A stretch of DNA of 64,000 nt from an uncultured Eubacteriales bacterium. GTDB taxonomy: Bacteria; Bacillota; Clostridia; Oscillospirales; UBA644. A program made the position numbers and the translations under genes. Shown piece by piece: positions 42,115 to 52,055 of this stretch. The notes under the pieces are model-generated. The model was not told the origin of the DNA and did no database searches. It was given only the letters and a program-made list of their open reading frames with translations. The first letter of the stretch is position 1. Every line of letters begins with the position of its first letter. The DNA lies in the NCBI GenBank assembly GCA_934454405.1, contig CAKSFN010000006.1:1-64000 (forward strand), written 5' to 3'.

Positions 42115-44559
42115 GTGACCCCGGAAAAAAGCGTCCGCGTTTATATCGAGGGCGTTCCGTTTCAAGCGGATAAACAGTACGAATATCTGCTGCCCGCGGC
42201 GCTTGAAGAAGTTGTCTGCGTCGGCAGTCTTGTGCGGTGTCCGTTCGGCAGAGGCAGCCGCGCCGTCCGCGCGGTCGTTGTCGATATCCGCGAGCCTTCG
42301 GGGGACGCGAAGCTGAAAGAGATCGAGGACGTTTTTTCCGAGGCGCCCGTTCTCGACGAAAAGGGACTGCGCCTTTGCGCATTTATGAAGGAGCGGTATT
42401 TCTGCCCGTTTTTCGAGGCGGCAAAAACGGTTATGGCGCCCGGCACAGTCGGCGGCTTTGACAGGTTTATCCGTATGGACGCGCCTGTTTCCGACGATGA
42501 GATACGCGGGTTTTTCGAGGCGAACAAAAACGTCGTTTCGCGCAAAAACCTTGCCGAACGGCTCGGAAAAGAAAAATACGCAAAGGTTCTGCGCCTGATA
42601 AAAAGGGGAGAGCTTGTCGAGACCCTCGAAAAAAAATCTACCGTCGCGGACAGCGTTTCCCGCTGCGTTCGTGTTCTGCCGGGAGCGGCGGATTATGTCC
42701 GCCGGGAGCGTCGCAAAAACACGACCGCCGTGCAAAAACGGCTCTCCGTTCTCGATTATCTTCTCGAAAACGGCGAGGCAAGCGTCAAAGACGTCCTCTA
42801 TATGACGGGCGTTTCCGCGAGTGTGCTTAAAACGCTTGAAAAATACGGTGTTCTGGAATTTTTTGAAAAAGAGACCCCGCGCAATCCGCTCAAAAACAAA
42901 GAGAGGGGGCAAAGCCCCGAGCCGCGCGCGCTGAACGCGGAGCAGCAAAAAGCGTTTGGCGAGATCTCGAAAAATCTCGGCAGCGGCGGCGCACATCTGC
43001 TTTACGGCGTCACGGGCAGCGGCAAAACGCACGTTTTCACCGCGCTTGCGGACGAGGTTCTTGCCCGCGGCAAGTCGGTTTTGCTTCTTTTGCCCGAAAT
43101 ATCGCTGACGCTTCAGATAATCGACCGTCTTATAAACCGCTACGGCGACCTGCTTGCGGTTCTGCACAGCGGCCTTTCCGTCGGCGAGCGCTACGACGAA
43201 TACAAGCGCATACGCGCGGGCGACGCCCGTTTCGTCGTCGGCACACGCAGCGCCGTTTTCGCGCCTGTCGAAAATCTCGGGCTTGTGATAGTGGACGAGG
43301 AGCAGGAACACACTTATAAATCCGAAAAATCGCCCCGTTACGACGCAAAAGCCGTCGCAGGCTACCGCGTCGCGGAAGAAAAGGCGCTTTTGCTCGTCGC
43401 TTCCGCAACGCCGTCCTTTGAAAGCTTTTACAAGGCAAAAAAGGGCAGAATAGGCTTTTCCGTTCTGCGCGAAAGATACAACGGCGAGCCTCTTCCCAAG
43501 GTGCTTGTGGACGATATGTCGCGCGAGCTTGCGGAGGGCGGACGCAACATCATCGGCTCCGTGCTTGCCGCGGAGATCGCGAAAAACGCCGAAAAACACG
43601 AGCAGACCATTCTTTTTATGAACCGCAGAGGGTATAACTCCTTTGTTCAATGCCCGAAATGCAAGTATGTTTTCACCTGCAAAAGCTGCGGAATCCCGAT
43701 GACCTATCACGCCGCGAACGACCGCCTTGTCTGCCATTACTGCGGCGAAAGCCGTCCCGCCGCCACGGTTTGCCCCGTCTGCGGCTCAAAAACTCTCAAA
43801 TATTCCGGTTACGGCACCCAGCGCGCCGAACGTGAGATAAAAGCGCTTTTCCCCGAGCTTCGCGTATTGCGTATGGACGCGGACACCGTCGGCGGCAAAA
43901 ACAGCCGCGACGAGATTCTTTCGGCGTTCGCCCGCCGCGAATACGACGTGCTGCTCGGCACGCAAATGATAACGAAAGGGCTTGATTTCCCCGATGTAAC
44001 GCTCGTCGGCGTTCTTTCGGCGGACTCCATGCTCTATTCCTCCGACTTCCGCGCTTACGAAAAAACATTTTCGCTCCTGACGCAGGTCGTCGGCAGGGCG
44101 GGCCGCGCCGACAAGCAGGGCAGAGCCGTCATTCAGACTTTTTCCCCGACGCATCTCGTGCTTGAACACGCGATAAAACAGGATTACGAGGGCTTTTTTG
44201 AGGAAGAAACCGCGCTCCGAAAACTGCTTGTCTATCCGCCTTTCTGCGACGTTTGCCAATGCGTTTTCACCGCAGACTCCCTTTCGCGCGCCTTTGAAGC
44301 TGCGGAGATGTTCCTCCGCCGCGTCGAGGACGAATTGAAGCGCGAGGAGTTCGCAAAGCTTCCCCTGACGGTGATCCGCGCCCGTCAGACCGCCGTGCCC
44401 ATGGTCGGGGGACGGGACAGGGTTCGAATCCTCGTCAAATGCCGCGACGACGCAAAGACGCGCCGCCTGCTCCGCGAAGTCTATCTCGGAATGCTGACGG
44501 ACAAAAATGCGCGCGACATCACCGTCGGCATCGATATGAACCCGACGAGCATCGTTTAG
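42115..44559 (+). CDS. priA: primosomal protein N' (replication restart helicase PriA)
   Basis: This 814-residue helicase restarts stalled forks. It has the PriA N-terminal DNA-binding domain, Walker A GVTGSGKTHVF near residue 300, and Walker B with VDEEQEHTYKS. The zinc-binding block starts near residue 513 (CPKCKYVFTCKSCG, then CHYCGE and CPVCG). The later helicase motifs include GTQMITKGLDFPDVTLVG and QVVGRAGRAD. The GTG at 42115 is the probable start, although its ribosome site is weak. The coaBC gene that normally precedes it is absent here. Confidence 0.95.
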   Translation: MTPEKSVRVYIEGVPFQADKQYEYLLPAALEEVVCVGSLVRCPFGRGSRAVRAVVVDIREPSGDAKLKEIEDVFSEAPVLDEKGLRLCAFMKERYFCPFFEAAKTVMAPGTVGGFDRFIRMDAPVSDDEIRGFFEANKNVVSRKNLAERLGKEKYAKVLRLIKRGELVETLEKKSTVADSVSRCVRVLPGAADYVRRERRKNTTAVQKRLSVLDYLLENGEASVKDVLYMTGVSASVLKTLEKYGVLEFFEKETPRNPLKNKERGQSPEPRALNAEQQKAFGEISKNLGSGGAHLLYGVTGSGKTHVFTALADEVLARGKSVLLLLPEISLTLQIIDRLINRYGDLLAVLHSGLSVGERYDEYKRIRAGDARFVVGTRSAVFAPVENLGLVIVDEEQEHTYKSEKSPRYDAKAVAGYRVAEEKALLLVASATPSFESFYKAKKGRIGFSVLRERYNGEPLPKVLVDDMSRELAEGGRNIIGSVLAAEIAKNAEKHEQTILFMNRRGYNSFVQCPKCKYVFTCKSCGIPMTYHAANDRLVCHYCGESRPAATVCPVCGSKTLKYSGYGTQRAEREIKALFPELRVLRMDADTVGGKNSRDEILSAFARREYDVLLGTQMITKGLDFPDVTLVGVLSADSMLYSSDFRAYEKTFSLLTQVVGRAGRADKQGRAVIQTFSPTHLVLEHAIKQDYEGFFEEETALRKLLVYPPFCDVCQCVFTADSLSRAFEAAEMFLRRVEDELKREEFAKLPLTVIRARQTAVPMVGGRDRVRILVKCRDDAKTRRLLREVYLGMLTDKNARDITVGIDMNPTSIV

Positions 44560-44646
44560 CGTTCGCGCTGCGAAGCAGGGAACGATTGAATTGTTCTGCG
44601 GCTTTTTTATTTGAAATATAACGACAATCCGAAAGAGGTTATAAAT

Positions 44647-45111
44647 ATGGCGATCCGAAACATAGTAAAAGAGGGAGACGAGCGTCTTGCGAAGGTGTGC
44701 CGCCCCGTCGAAAAGTTTGACAGGCATCTTGAAGAGCTTGTTCACGATATGAAGGACACGTTAAAGCTTTCAGAGGGGCTCGGTCTTGCCGCTCCGCAGG
44801 TCGGCATTCTGCGCCGAGTTGTCATCGTTGTTGACGACAACGGCAAGATGTTTGAGCTTATCAACCCCGAAATCGTCGAAGCCGTCGGCGAGCAGGAGGC
44901 TCAAGAGGGCTGCCTTTCCGTTCCGGGCGTTTTCGGCGTCACGCGCCGCCCCGCGAGGGTGACCGTCCGCGCCAAAAACGTAAAGGGAGAGGACGTGCGG
45001 TACACGCGCGAGGGCATAACCGCCGTTTGCTTCTGCCATGAGCTTGACCACCTTGACGGAATACTTTTCAGAACTCACGTCGAGCATTATCTCGACCCCG
45101 ACGAGGATTGA
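44647..45111 (+). CDS. def: peptide deformylase
   Basis: This 154-residue metalloenzyme removes the formyl group from new proteins. All three motifs are present: GLGLAAPQVG, EGCLSVPG and CHELDHLDG, giving the Cys and two His metal ligands. The ATG at 44647 is chosen because MAIRNIVKEGDERL is the usual start and GAAAGAGG lies upstream. Fmt follows after 18 bases, as expected for formylation partners. Confidence 0.95.
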   Translation: MAIRNIVKEGDERLAKVCRPVEKFDRHLEELVHDMKDTLKLSEGLGLAAPQVGILRRVVIVVDDNGKMFELINPEIVEAVGEQEAQEGCLSVPGVFGVTRRPARVTVRAKNVKGEDVRYTREGITAVCFCHELDHLDGILFRTHVEHYLDPDED

Positions 45112-45129
45112 CGAAAGGAAACCGAAAAT

Positions 45130-46041
45130 ATGCGCATACTTTTTATGGGAACTTCGGATTTTGCCGTTGCGAGCCTTGACGCGCTTGTCAAAGCCGGCAG
45201 AACCCCCGTCGCCGTTATCACACAGCCCGATAAGCCGAAAGGCAGAGGGTATACACTGACCCCGACGCCCGTGGGCGCGAGAGCCGCGGCGCTCGGCATT
45301 CCCGTTTATAAGCCGACCACGCTGAAAAACGGCGCGATAACCGATTTGCTTTCGGAGATAGACCCCGAACTGAACGTCGTTGTCGCTTACGGAAAAATTC
45401 TTCCGGCGTATGTTCTCGATTATCCGGGGCTCGGCAGCGTCAATGTTCACGGCTCGCTGCTTCCGATGTACCGCGGCGCCGCCCCGATAAACAAAGTTCT
45501 TATGGACGGCTGCGAAAAGACGGGCGTTACCACGATGTATATGGACACGGGACTTGACACCGGCGATATGATATTCAAAGCGGAAACGGCGATAACGGAG
45601 GACGACGACTTCGGCACTTTGCACGACCGCTGCGCCGCTCTGGGCGCGGAACTGCTTGTCAAAACCGTTGACGCGATAGAAAAGGGAACCGCTCCGCGCA
45701 TACCGCAGGAGGGGCAGACCTGCTATTCCCCGATGATAGACAACGAAACGCGCCGTCTTGATATGAATATGTCCGCGCGCGATTTTGTCAACCGCGTCCG
45801 CGGATTAAGCCCTGCACCGTGCGCTTTCTGCACTCTTGACGGAAAAAATCTCAAAGTTTACGGCGCGCGCCTTGAACAGGGTTCGTCCGACGCCGAGCCG
45901 GGAACGGTCGTTGACGGCAAACGCTTTGTCGTCAGGGTCGGCGACGGGCTTGTGCGTCTCACGGATATTCAACTCGAAGGCAAAAAACGTATGTCCGCCG
46001 AGGACTTCTGCCGCGGCAGAAAGCCGGAAACGCTTTCGTAA
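45130..46041 (+). CDS. fmt: methionyl-tRNA formyltransferase
   Basis: This 303-residue enzyme formylates initiator tRNA. The start MRILFMGTSDFAVASL, the formyl-folate site VNVHGSLLPMYRGAAPIN and the following TTMYMDTGLDTGDM are diagnostic. The C-terminal tRNA-binding domain is of normal length. It pairs with def upstream. In many Firmicutes rsmB follows after a zinc peptidase; that gene is absent here. Confidence 0.96.
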   Translation: MRILFMGTSDFAVASLDALVKAGRTPVAVITQPDKPKGRGYTLTPTPVGARAAALGIPVYKPTTLKNGAITDLLSEIDPELNVVVAYGKILPAYVLDYPGLGSVNVHGSLLPMYRGAAPINKVLMDGCEKTGVTTMYMDTGLDTGDMIFKAETAITEDDDFGTLHDRCAALGAELLVKTVDAIEKGTAPRIPQEGQTCYSPMIDNETRRLDMNMSARDFVNRVRGLSPAPCAFCTLDGKNLKVYGARLEQGSSDAEPGTVVDGKRFVVRVGDGLVRLTDIQLEGKKRMSAEDFCRGRKPETLS

Positions 46042-46142
46042 CGGCGGCAGGCGGCAGGTGAAGACCGAGCCGCGCGCAAAAGACGCTTTCTCGGGTATCA
46101 ATTTCTGATAACGGCTCTGCCGTTTAATAAGGAGATATTAAA

Positions 46143-46835
46143 ATGCCTCTTTTCTTTTATGATTATTGGTATGTTATTCTGGTTGTTCCGATGATAATAT
46201 TCTCACTTATCATGAACGCGAACGTCAAGGGAACATACTCCAAATACAAAACCGTCCGCAACCGCAGCGGCATAACAGGCGGAGAAGCCGCCCGCCGTAT
46301 TCTGCTTGAAAACGGGATAACCGATGTCCGAATAGAAGTATGCGGCGGAGAACTGACGGATCATTATAACCCGCGCACGAACGTGGTGTCCCTGTCCGCC
46401 GACGTTTTTAACTCAACGTCCGTCGCCGCAGTCGGCATTGCCGCGCACGAGGTCGGGCACGTCTGCCAGCATTATTCGGACTATGCTCCGATAAAGATAA
46501 GAAACGCCGTGCTTCCCGTTGCGAATATCGGCTCGTCGCTCTCGATTCCGCTTATTATAATCGGTATCTTTTTGAGTTTCAAACCGCTTGTCATGGCAGG
46601 CGTTATCGCGTTTGCCGCCGTCGTTCTTTTCCAGCTTGTCACGCTCCCGGTCGAATTTAACGCGTCGTCCCGTGCGATGAAATCGCTCGTTTCCTGCGGC
46701 ATACTTTCGGCGGACGAAACCTCCGGCACGCGCAAGGTGCTTTCCGCTGCCGCGATGACATACGTCGCCGCCCTTGCCCTTTCTCTGGCGCAGCTGCTGC
46801 GTCTTATTCTGATAGCAAGAAACAACAGGGATTGA
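46143..46835 (+). CDS. neutral zinc metallopeptidase, membrane-bound (COG2738)
   Basis: This 230-residue membrane protein has a zinc-protease motif AAHEVGHVCQH near residue 101 and four or more hydrophobic segments. The opening FFYDYWYVILVVPMIIF and the stretch LTDHYNPRTNVVSLSADVF are typical of the COG2738 family. Its substrates are unknown; a role in membrane protein turnover is likely. The start ATG follows AAGGAG. It lies between fmt and rlmN, its common place in Clostridia. Confidence 0.88.
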   Translation: MPLFFYDYWYVILVVPMIIFSLIMNANVKGTYSKYKTVRNRSGITGGEAARRILLENGITDVRIEVCGGELTDHYNPRTNVVSLSADVFNSTSVAAVGIAAHEVGHVCQHYSDYAPIKIRNAVLPVANIGSSLSIPLIIIGIFLSFKPLVMAGVIAFAAVVLFQLVTLPVEFNASSRAMKSLVSCGILSADETSGTRKVLSAAAMTYVAALALSLAQLLRLILIARNNRD

Positions 46836-46932
46836 GCGCTTTAACGGTAAATATACAAACTCTGTCCGACGCAGGTGTATGCGCTCGGCGCAGAGTAAAG
46901 AAAACACATTAACAAATCTTTTTATTACGGAT

Positions 46933-47976
46933 ATGACAGACATTTCATCATTGACATTTTCCGATCTCGAAGCGTATATCAGGTCCCTCGGCGAACCTGC
47001 GTTCCGCGCAAAGCAGATATACGCGTGGCTGAGCCGCGGCGTTATGACGTTTGACGGTATGACGGATCTTTCAAAGCCGCTTCGCGAAAAACTGCGAGAG
47101 AACTGCACCCTTGCCGCGCTGGAGCTGCGCCGCCGTCTCGTTGACCCCGAGGACGGCACGACAAAATATCTTTTTGCTCTCTCCGACGGGCTTCTTATCG
47201 AAACCGTCGTTATGAAATACAGACACGGCAACAGCGTCTGCATCTCTTCGCAGGCGGGCTGCCGTATGGGCTGCCGCTTTTGCGCAAGCACGCTTTTGGG
47301 CAGGGAGCGCGATCTGACGGCGGGTGAAATGCTTGCGCAGGTCGCTTTCGCAAACGCGGACACGGGTGTGACCAATGTTGTTGTGATGGGTGTCGGCGAA
47401 CCGCTGGATAATTTTGACAATCTCTGCGTTTTTCTCGAAAATCTGCACGATCCGCGAGGGCTGAACATCAGCCACCGCCATGTTTCCGTGTCCACCTGCG
47501 GCATCGTTCCCAAAATCTACGAGCTTGCCGAAAAACGCTTGCAGATAACGCTTTCCGTGTCCCTGCACGCGCCGGACGACGAAACGCGTTCGCGGATAAT
47601 GCCGATAAATTCCGCTTATAACATTGAAACTCTGATGAAAGCCTGCGACGCTTATGTCGCGGCAACGAATCGCCGGATCTCTTATGAATATACTCTTATA
47701 AAGGGCGTGAACGACTCCGCCTGCCACGCGCGCCGTCTTGCGTCGCTTATGAAGGGCAGGCTTGCCCACGTCAACCTCATTCCCGTCAATTACGTTTCCG
47801 AGCGCGGACTTATTCCGTCGGACAGAAAAACGGTTGACGAGTTTTGCGAAATACTTCTCGAACGGGGCGTAAATGCCACCAAGCGCCGAACTCTCGGCGA
47901 CGGGATTAACGCGGCTTGCGGTCAGCTCCGTCTTGCCGAGGAAAAGGCAAAAGGTAAAGAACAAACATTAAAATAA
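46933..47976 (+). CDS. rlmN: 23S rRNA (adenine2503-C2)-methyltransferase RlmN
   Basis: This 347-residue radical SAM enzyme methylates A2503 of 23S rRNA and some tRNAs. The cluster motif is CRMGCRFCAST, and the methyl-carrying Cys lies in NAACGQL near the C-terminus. The start MTDISSLTF is chosen by family comparison; an ATG at 46879 would add 18 residues and has a somewhat closer AGG, so the start is not settled. It follows the zinc peptidase and precedes the phosphatase gene. Confidence 0.93.
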   Translation: MTDISSLTFSDLEAYIRSLGEPAFRAKQIYAWLSRGVMTFDGMTDLSKPLREKLRENCTLAALELRRRLVDPEDGTTKYLFALSDGLLIETVVMKYRHGNSVCISSQAGCRMGCRFCASTLLGRERDLTAGEMLAQVAFANADTGVTNVVVMGVGEPLDNFDNLCVFLENLHDPRGLNISHRHVSVSTCGIVPKIYELAEKRLQITLSVSLHAPDDETRSRIMPINSAYNIETLMKACDAYVAATNRRISYEYTLIKGVNDSACHARRLASLMKGRLAHVNLIPVNYVSERGLIPSDRKTVDEFCEILLERGVNATKRRTLGDGINAACGQLRLAEEKAKGKEQTLK

Positions 47977-48017
47977 ACATTTTCAAATAAACCAAACACC
48001 GGGGAGGTGTCACAGGC

Positions 48018-48758
48018 TTGAAAGTTTACGGAAAAACCGATGTCGGAAAGGTTCGCGAGTCGAATCAGGACAATATGGTTTTCAAACAGCTGGACGAGGG
48101 TTGTCTTTACGCCGTCGTCTGCGACGGAATGGGCGGCCACAACGGCGGCAACGTCGCTTCCGAGCTTGCAGTGAGAACGTTTGACGCGTCGCTTTCGACA
48201 AGCTACGACGATTTTGCGAGAAGCCGTTCCGTTGAAGAGCTGCTCAAAAAGGTTATCAGGCACGCGAACGATGCCGTTTTCGCAGTCTCTCTCAAGGACG
48301 AGGGGCTTCGCGGAATGGGCACAACGGTCGTTATGGCTTATGTCATTGACGGCAGCGCGTACATAGCGCACGTCGGCGACAGCCGCGCGTATCTTTACGA
48401 CGGCTGCGAGCTTTCCCGTCTGACACGGGATCATTCGATAGTTCAGCAAATGCTTGACGACGGCGAAATAAACGAAGAAGAAGCAAAGGTTCATCCCTAC
48501 CGCCACGTTATAACCCGCGTTCTCGGCTTCACAAGCGAGGTCGAAGCGGATATAGATAAAACGGAATTTTCTCCGACGGATATCATACTTCTTTGCTCGG
48601 ACGGTCTGACGAATATGCTCGAGGACTCCGAGATCGAAAGCGTCTTTGAAAAATTCCACGCCGAAGAGGTCTGCGACGAGCTTGTCGCCCGCGCCCTGAA
48701 AAACGGCGGAACGGACAATGTGACCGCAGTCCTTGTCTGCGGCGATGAGATTGAATAA
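48018..48758 (+). CDS. prpC: PP2C-family protein phosphatase (Stp/PrpC)
   Basis: This 246-residue phosphatase dephosphorylates Ser/Thr proteins and is the partner of the downstream kinase. Metal-binding motifs are ESNQDNM, VCDGMGGHNGG, HVGDSRAYL and LCSDGLTNM, and GGTDNVTAVLV closes the fold. Start is the TTG at 48018 because GGGGAGGTGT lies eight bases upstream and no better start exists. Fourteen bases separate it from the kinase gene. Confidence 0.94.
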   Translation: MKVYGKTDVGKVRESNQDNMVFKQLDEGCLYAVVCDGMGGHNGGNVASELAVRTFDASLSTSYDDFARSRSVEELLKKVIRHANDAVFAVSLKDEGLRGMGTTVVMAYVIDGSAYIAHVGDSRAYLYDGCELSRLTRDHSIVQQMLDDGEINEEEAKVHPYRHVITRVLGFTSEVEADIDKTEFSPTDIILLCSDGLTNMLEDSEIESVFEKFHAEEVCDELVARALKNGGTDNVTAVLVCGDEIE

Positions 48759-48772
48759 GGAGATATTTATAT

Positions 48773-50536
48773 ATGGAAGACAGATTGGTCGGAACCGTCC
48801 TTGACGGTCGTTACGCAGTCAAAGAAGTTATCGGCACGGGCGGTATGAGCGTTGTTTACAAATCCGAGGATACGCAGGAGGGCAGGCTTGTCGCTCTCAA
48901 AGTTCTGAAAGAGGAATTTGTCAGAGAACCGAAGTCCCGCCGCCGTTTTCTCAACGAATCCCGCGCCATCGCCATGCTTTCTCACGAAAACATCGTGGAC
49001 GTTTTGGACGTCAATTTCGAGGGTGACGTTCAGTATATCGTTATGGAATACCTCGAAGGTCCCACTCTCAAGGAATATATGGTCGAAAACGGCGCGCTTG
49101 ATGTTTACGACGCGCTGCATATCGTTGAGCAGATACTTTCCGCGCTCAAACACGCCCACGAACGCGGCGTCGTTCACCGCGACATAAAGCCGCAGAACAT
49201 TATTCTGGTGGACGGCAACGAAACGGTAAAGGTTATGGATTTCGGCATCGCGCATGTTCAGAATTACAGCACGATAACCATTTCCGACAAGGCGATAGGC
49301 ACCGTGCATTACATCAGCCCGGAGCAGGCAAAGGGCAGACCCGCCGACGAACGAAGCGACATCTATTCAACGGGCGTCATTCTTTACGAAATGCTGACGG
49401 GCAAGCTCCCGTTCGACGCGGACAGCGCCGTTTCCGTCGCGCTTATGCAGGTTCAGCAAAAAGCGGTTCCGCCGTCGCAGATAGTTCCCGATATACCGCC
49501 TGCCGTTGAGCATATCGTTATGAAGGCGATGCGCAAAAACGTTGAGGCAAGATATCAGAACGCGGGCGAGATGCTTGAAGATATTGAAAAATTCAAAGAA
49601 AACCCCGACGTCATTCTCGAAACGACACCGCCTTCGGCAGACCCGAATTTTATCGCGGAAGATCCGCTGCCTAAGAAAAAGAGCCGCTATGTCAGAAAAC
49701 GCACCCAGAACCGTTGGCTGTTCGCCGTTGTCGGCATAGGCTGCGCGGCGCTGCTGCTGCTCGTCGTCTTTTTGATAGCGATAGGAATAGTGAACGGGGA
49801 AAAAGGCAACTATGAGCGCGTGCCGACCTATGTGGGTATGATGATAAACGAAGTGCCCGCCGAGGATTCGCAAAAGTTCGTCTTTATTTACTCGTGGAAG
49901 GATTCCGACGAACCCGAGGGCAGGATATTCGAGCAGGATCCGCCGTCAGGCAAATCCGTTGAGAAGGGCGCGGAGATAACGCTTTACGTTTCAAACGGCA
50001 ATTCGCCCTACACCACCGTTCCCGCGGGGTTGACAAACGTCAACGTGGAGCAGGCAAAAGCCGTTTTGAAGGCGCTCGGAATTGCCTGCAAGACCGAATA
50101 TAAATACTCGTCGCCCGACATCGAAACGGATATAGTTATCGAAACTTCTCCGTCCGCAGGCGAAAAGATAGACAGAAACGGCACGATAACGCTTTATCTG
50201 AATATGAAAAGCGGCACTGCGGATAACTACGTCACCATTCCCACTTCCGTTATCGGCGCGAAGCTGGACACGGTAAAATCTCTTCTCGACGCGCTGGAGA
50301 TAAAGTACGTCGTTCAGTACGGTTCGAGCAATCTTGCCGAGGGGCTTGTGACCAAGACTTCACCCGAACCCGGCGAAAAGGTCTTGAAAGGCTCAACCAT
50401 AACCGTGTTTGTCTCAAACGGACAGGGACAGACCGAGCCGCCGACAACGGAGCCCACAACGGAACCCGAACCTCCGACAACGACCGAAACCGAGCCGACG
50501 GAAGACCCGAACCCCGAGCACGGCGGAAATCAGTAA
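48773..50536 (+). CDS. prkC: Ser/Thr protein kinase with PASTA domains (PrkC/PknB)
   Basis: This 587-residue membrane kinase senses cell-wall fragments in relatives. The kinase domain (about 1-270) has the glycine loop GTGGMSVVYKSED, the Lys in VALKVLK, the catalytic loop HRDIKPQNI, DFGIAH and SPEQAKG. One transmembrane helix follows at about 312-335, then three PASTA repeats at roughly 340-545 and a Thr/Glu/Pro tail. In spore formers PrkC is linked to germination by muropeptides. It forms an operon with the phosphatase and rsgA, a known PrkC substrate group in Firmicutes. Confidence 0.95.
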   Translation: MEDRLVGTVLDGRYAVKEVIGTGGMSVVYKSEDTQEGRLVALKVLKEEFVREPKSRRRFLNESRAIAMLSHENIVDVLDVNFEGDVQYIVMEYLEGPTLKEYMVENGALDVYDALHIVEQILSALKHAHERGVVHRDIKPQNIILVDGNETVKVMDFGIAHVQNYSTITISDKAIGTVHYISPEQAKGRPADERSDIYSTGVILYEMLTGKLPFDADSAVSVALMQVQQKAVPPSQIVPDIPPAVEHIVMKAMRKNVEARYQNAGEMLEDIEKFKENPDVILETTPPSADPNFIAEDPLPKKKSRYVRKRTQNRWLFAVVGIGCAALLLLVVFLIAIGIVNGEKGNYERVPTYVGMMINEVPAEDSQKFVFIYSWKDSDEPEGRIFEQDPPSGKSVEKGAEITLYVSNGNSPYTTVPAGLTNVNVEQAKAVLKALGIACKTEYKYSSPDIETDIVIETSPSAGEKIDRNGTITLYLNMKSGTADNYVTIPTSVIGAKLDTVKSLLDALEIKYVVQYGSSNLAEGLVTKTSPEPGEKVLKGSTITVFVSNGQGQTEPPTTEPTTEPEPPTTTETEPTEDPNPEHGGNQ

Positions 50537-50554
50537 AACGGTAAACAAAAACAA

Positions 50555-51427
50555 GTGAAAGCAACATTGATAAAGGGCGTCGGCGGACTGTATACCGTCA
50601 GAACATCGGAAGGCGGGCTGCTGTCCGTCCGCGCCCGAGGAATTTTCAGAAAAAACGGGATATCGCCGCTTGTCGGTGATGAGGTCGAGGTCGAAAACGA
50701 CGCTTTGACCGCGATATTGCCGCGCAGGAACGCTTTTCCGCGTCCTCCCGTCGCAAACATAGACAAGCTTTTCATCGTCTGCGCCGTTGTCGACCCCGCG
50801 CCCAATCTTTACACGCTTGACAGAATGACCGTTATCGCGCGTTTTCTCGGCGTAACGCCCGTTTTAGTGTTCAATAAGACCGATCTGGACAAAAATTCGG
50901 ACATCGTTTCGCTGTATGCGTCGCTTCCGATAAAGAGTTACTCTCTTTCGGCGGCGTTTCCGAACGAAAAGACGGTCGAAGAACTGAAAAACGAGATAAA
51001 GGGCTGCACCGTGGCGCTTTCGGGCGTTTCGGGCGTCGGAAAATCGACGCTTATGAACCTTGTCTGCCCCGAAGCGCGCGTTGAAACGGGCGAAATATCC
51101 AAAAAACTCGGACGCGGCAGAAACACGACCCGTCACACCGAGCTTTTCGAGGCCTGCGGCGGACGCGTTGTCGATACTCCCGGCTTTTCCGAGATAGAAC
51201 CGCGCGAGTTCGGGCTGGTTGACAGAACCGTTCTGCCCGACCTGTTTCCCGAGTTTGCGGAGCCTATTTCGGACGGCTGCCGCTTTTCCGACTGCCGCCA
51301 TATCGCCGAGCCGGACTGCGCTTTGCGCCGCGCCGCAGACGACGGCAGAGTGCCGAAGACCCGTTACGAATCCTTCGTCCGTCTTTACGAAGAGATAGGC
51401 GAAATGAAAGCGTGGGAAAACAAATGA
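50555..51427 (+). CDS. rsgA: ribosome small subunit-dependent GTPase A
   Basis: This 290-residue circularly permuted GTPase helps mature the 30S subunit. Motif order is permuted as expected: FNKTDL, then SGVSGVGKSTLMN, TTRHTELF and DTPGF. A zinc site CRFSDCRHIAEPDC closes the domain, with an OB fold at the N-terminus. The start is GTG at 50555 with a weak ribosome site. It overlaps thiN by four bases. The rpe gene usually found between the two is missing. Confidence 0.94.
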   Translation: MKATLIKGVGGLYTVRTSEGGLLSVRARGIFRKNGISPLVGDEVEVENDALTAILPRRNAFPRPPVANIDKLFIVCAVVDPAPNLYTLDRMTVIARFLGVTPVLVFNKTDLDKNSDIVSLYASLPIKSYSLSAAFPNEKTVEELKNEIKGCTVALSGVSGVGKSTLMNLVCPEARVETGEISKKLGRGRNTTRHTELFEACGGRVVDTPGFSEIEPREFGLVDRTVLPDLFPEFAEPISDGCRFSDCRHIAEPDCALRRAADDGRVPKTRYESFVRLYEEIGEMKAWENK

Positions 51428-52041
51428 GAGCGGTCATATTTGTATGGGCGGAGCTTTCTTCTCTGCCCGTTGAAATCAAGGAAGACGATTTTGTTATATG
51501 CGCCGACGTCGGCTTAAAGACCGCCGAGCGTTTCGGCGTGCGGCCGTCGCTTGTTATAGGGGATTTTGACTCTTACCCCGACGGCAGGCTTTTTGACGGC
51601 GAAAAAATCGTTCTGCCCGTAGAAAAGGACGACACGGACGCGCATTACGCTGTCCGTTACGCTCTTGACCGCGGCTGCGACGAAATAGTTATCGTGGGCG
51701 GCATCGGCGGCGAGAGAGAGGACCACACCTTTGCCAATATCGCAACGCTGCGGTATATTTACGCGCGAGGCGCGAAGGGGTATATAATAACCGACCGCGC
51801 GCGGATAGATTATCTCGAAAGCGGCGCGCTGACGCTTCCGGCGGAAGAAAAAAGCGTGAACGTCACCGTTTTTCCGCTGACCGAAAAAGCCGTTGTGAGC
51901 GAGCGCGGACTGAAATACAGCGTCGAAAAGGCCGAGTTCTGCGCCGACGTTCCGCTTTGGGCAAGCAACTCAACGCTGCCGAACGCGGAAGCCGTTATAG
52001 AGGTTTTTGAAGGCAAGGTTATCGTTTTTCGGATAAAATAA
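51424..52041 (+). CDS. thiN: thiamine pyrophosphokinase
   Basis: This 205-residue enzyme converts thiamine to thiamine diphosphate using ATP. Family motifs are visible: ICADVGLKTAERFGVRPSLV, GDFDSYP, KDDTDAHYAVRYAL and GGIGGEREDHTFANI. The C-terminal beta domain follows. The start ATG at 51424 overlaps the rsgA stop (ATGA), so it is translationally coupled and ends the long housekeeping row. A clear terminator was not found. Confidence 0.92.
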   Translation: MRAVIFVWAELSSLPVEIKEDDFVICADVGLKTAERFGVRPSLVIGDFDSYPDGRLFDGEKIVLPVEKDDTDAHYAVRYALDRGCDEIVIVGGIGGEREDHTFANIATLRYIYARGAKGYIITDRARIDYLESGALTLPAEEKSVNVTVFPLTEKAVVSERGLKYSVEKAEFCADVPLWASNSTLPNAEAVIEVFEGKVIVFRIK

Positions 52042-52055
52042 CCGCATTTTTTCGC

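Noticed and set aside
44421..44434. GGTTCGAATCC resembling a tRNA T-arm
   Set aside because: It lies inside a conserved part of priA, and no acceptor, D or anticodon stems can be formed around it.
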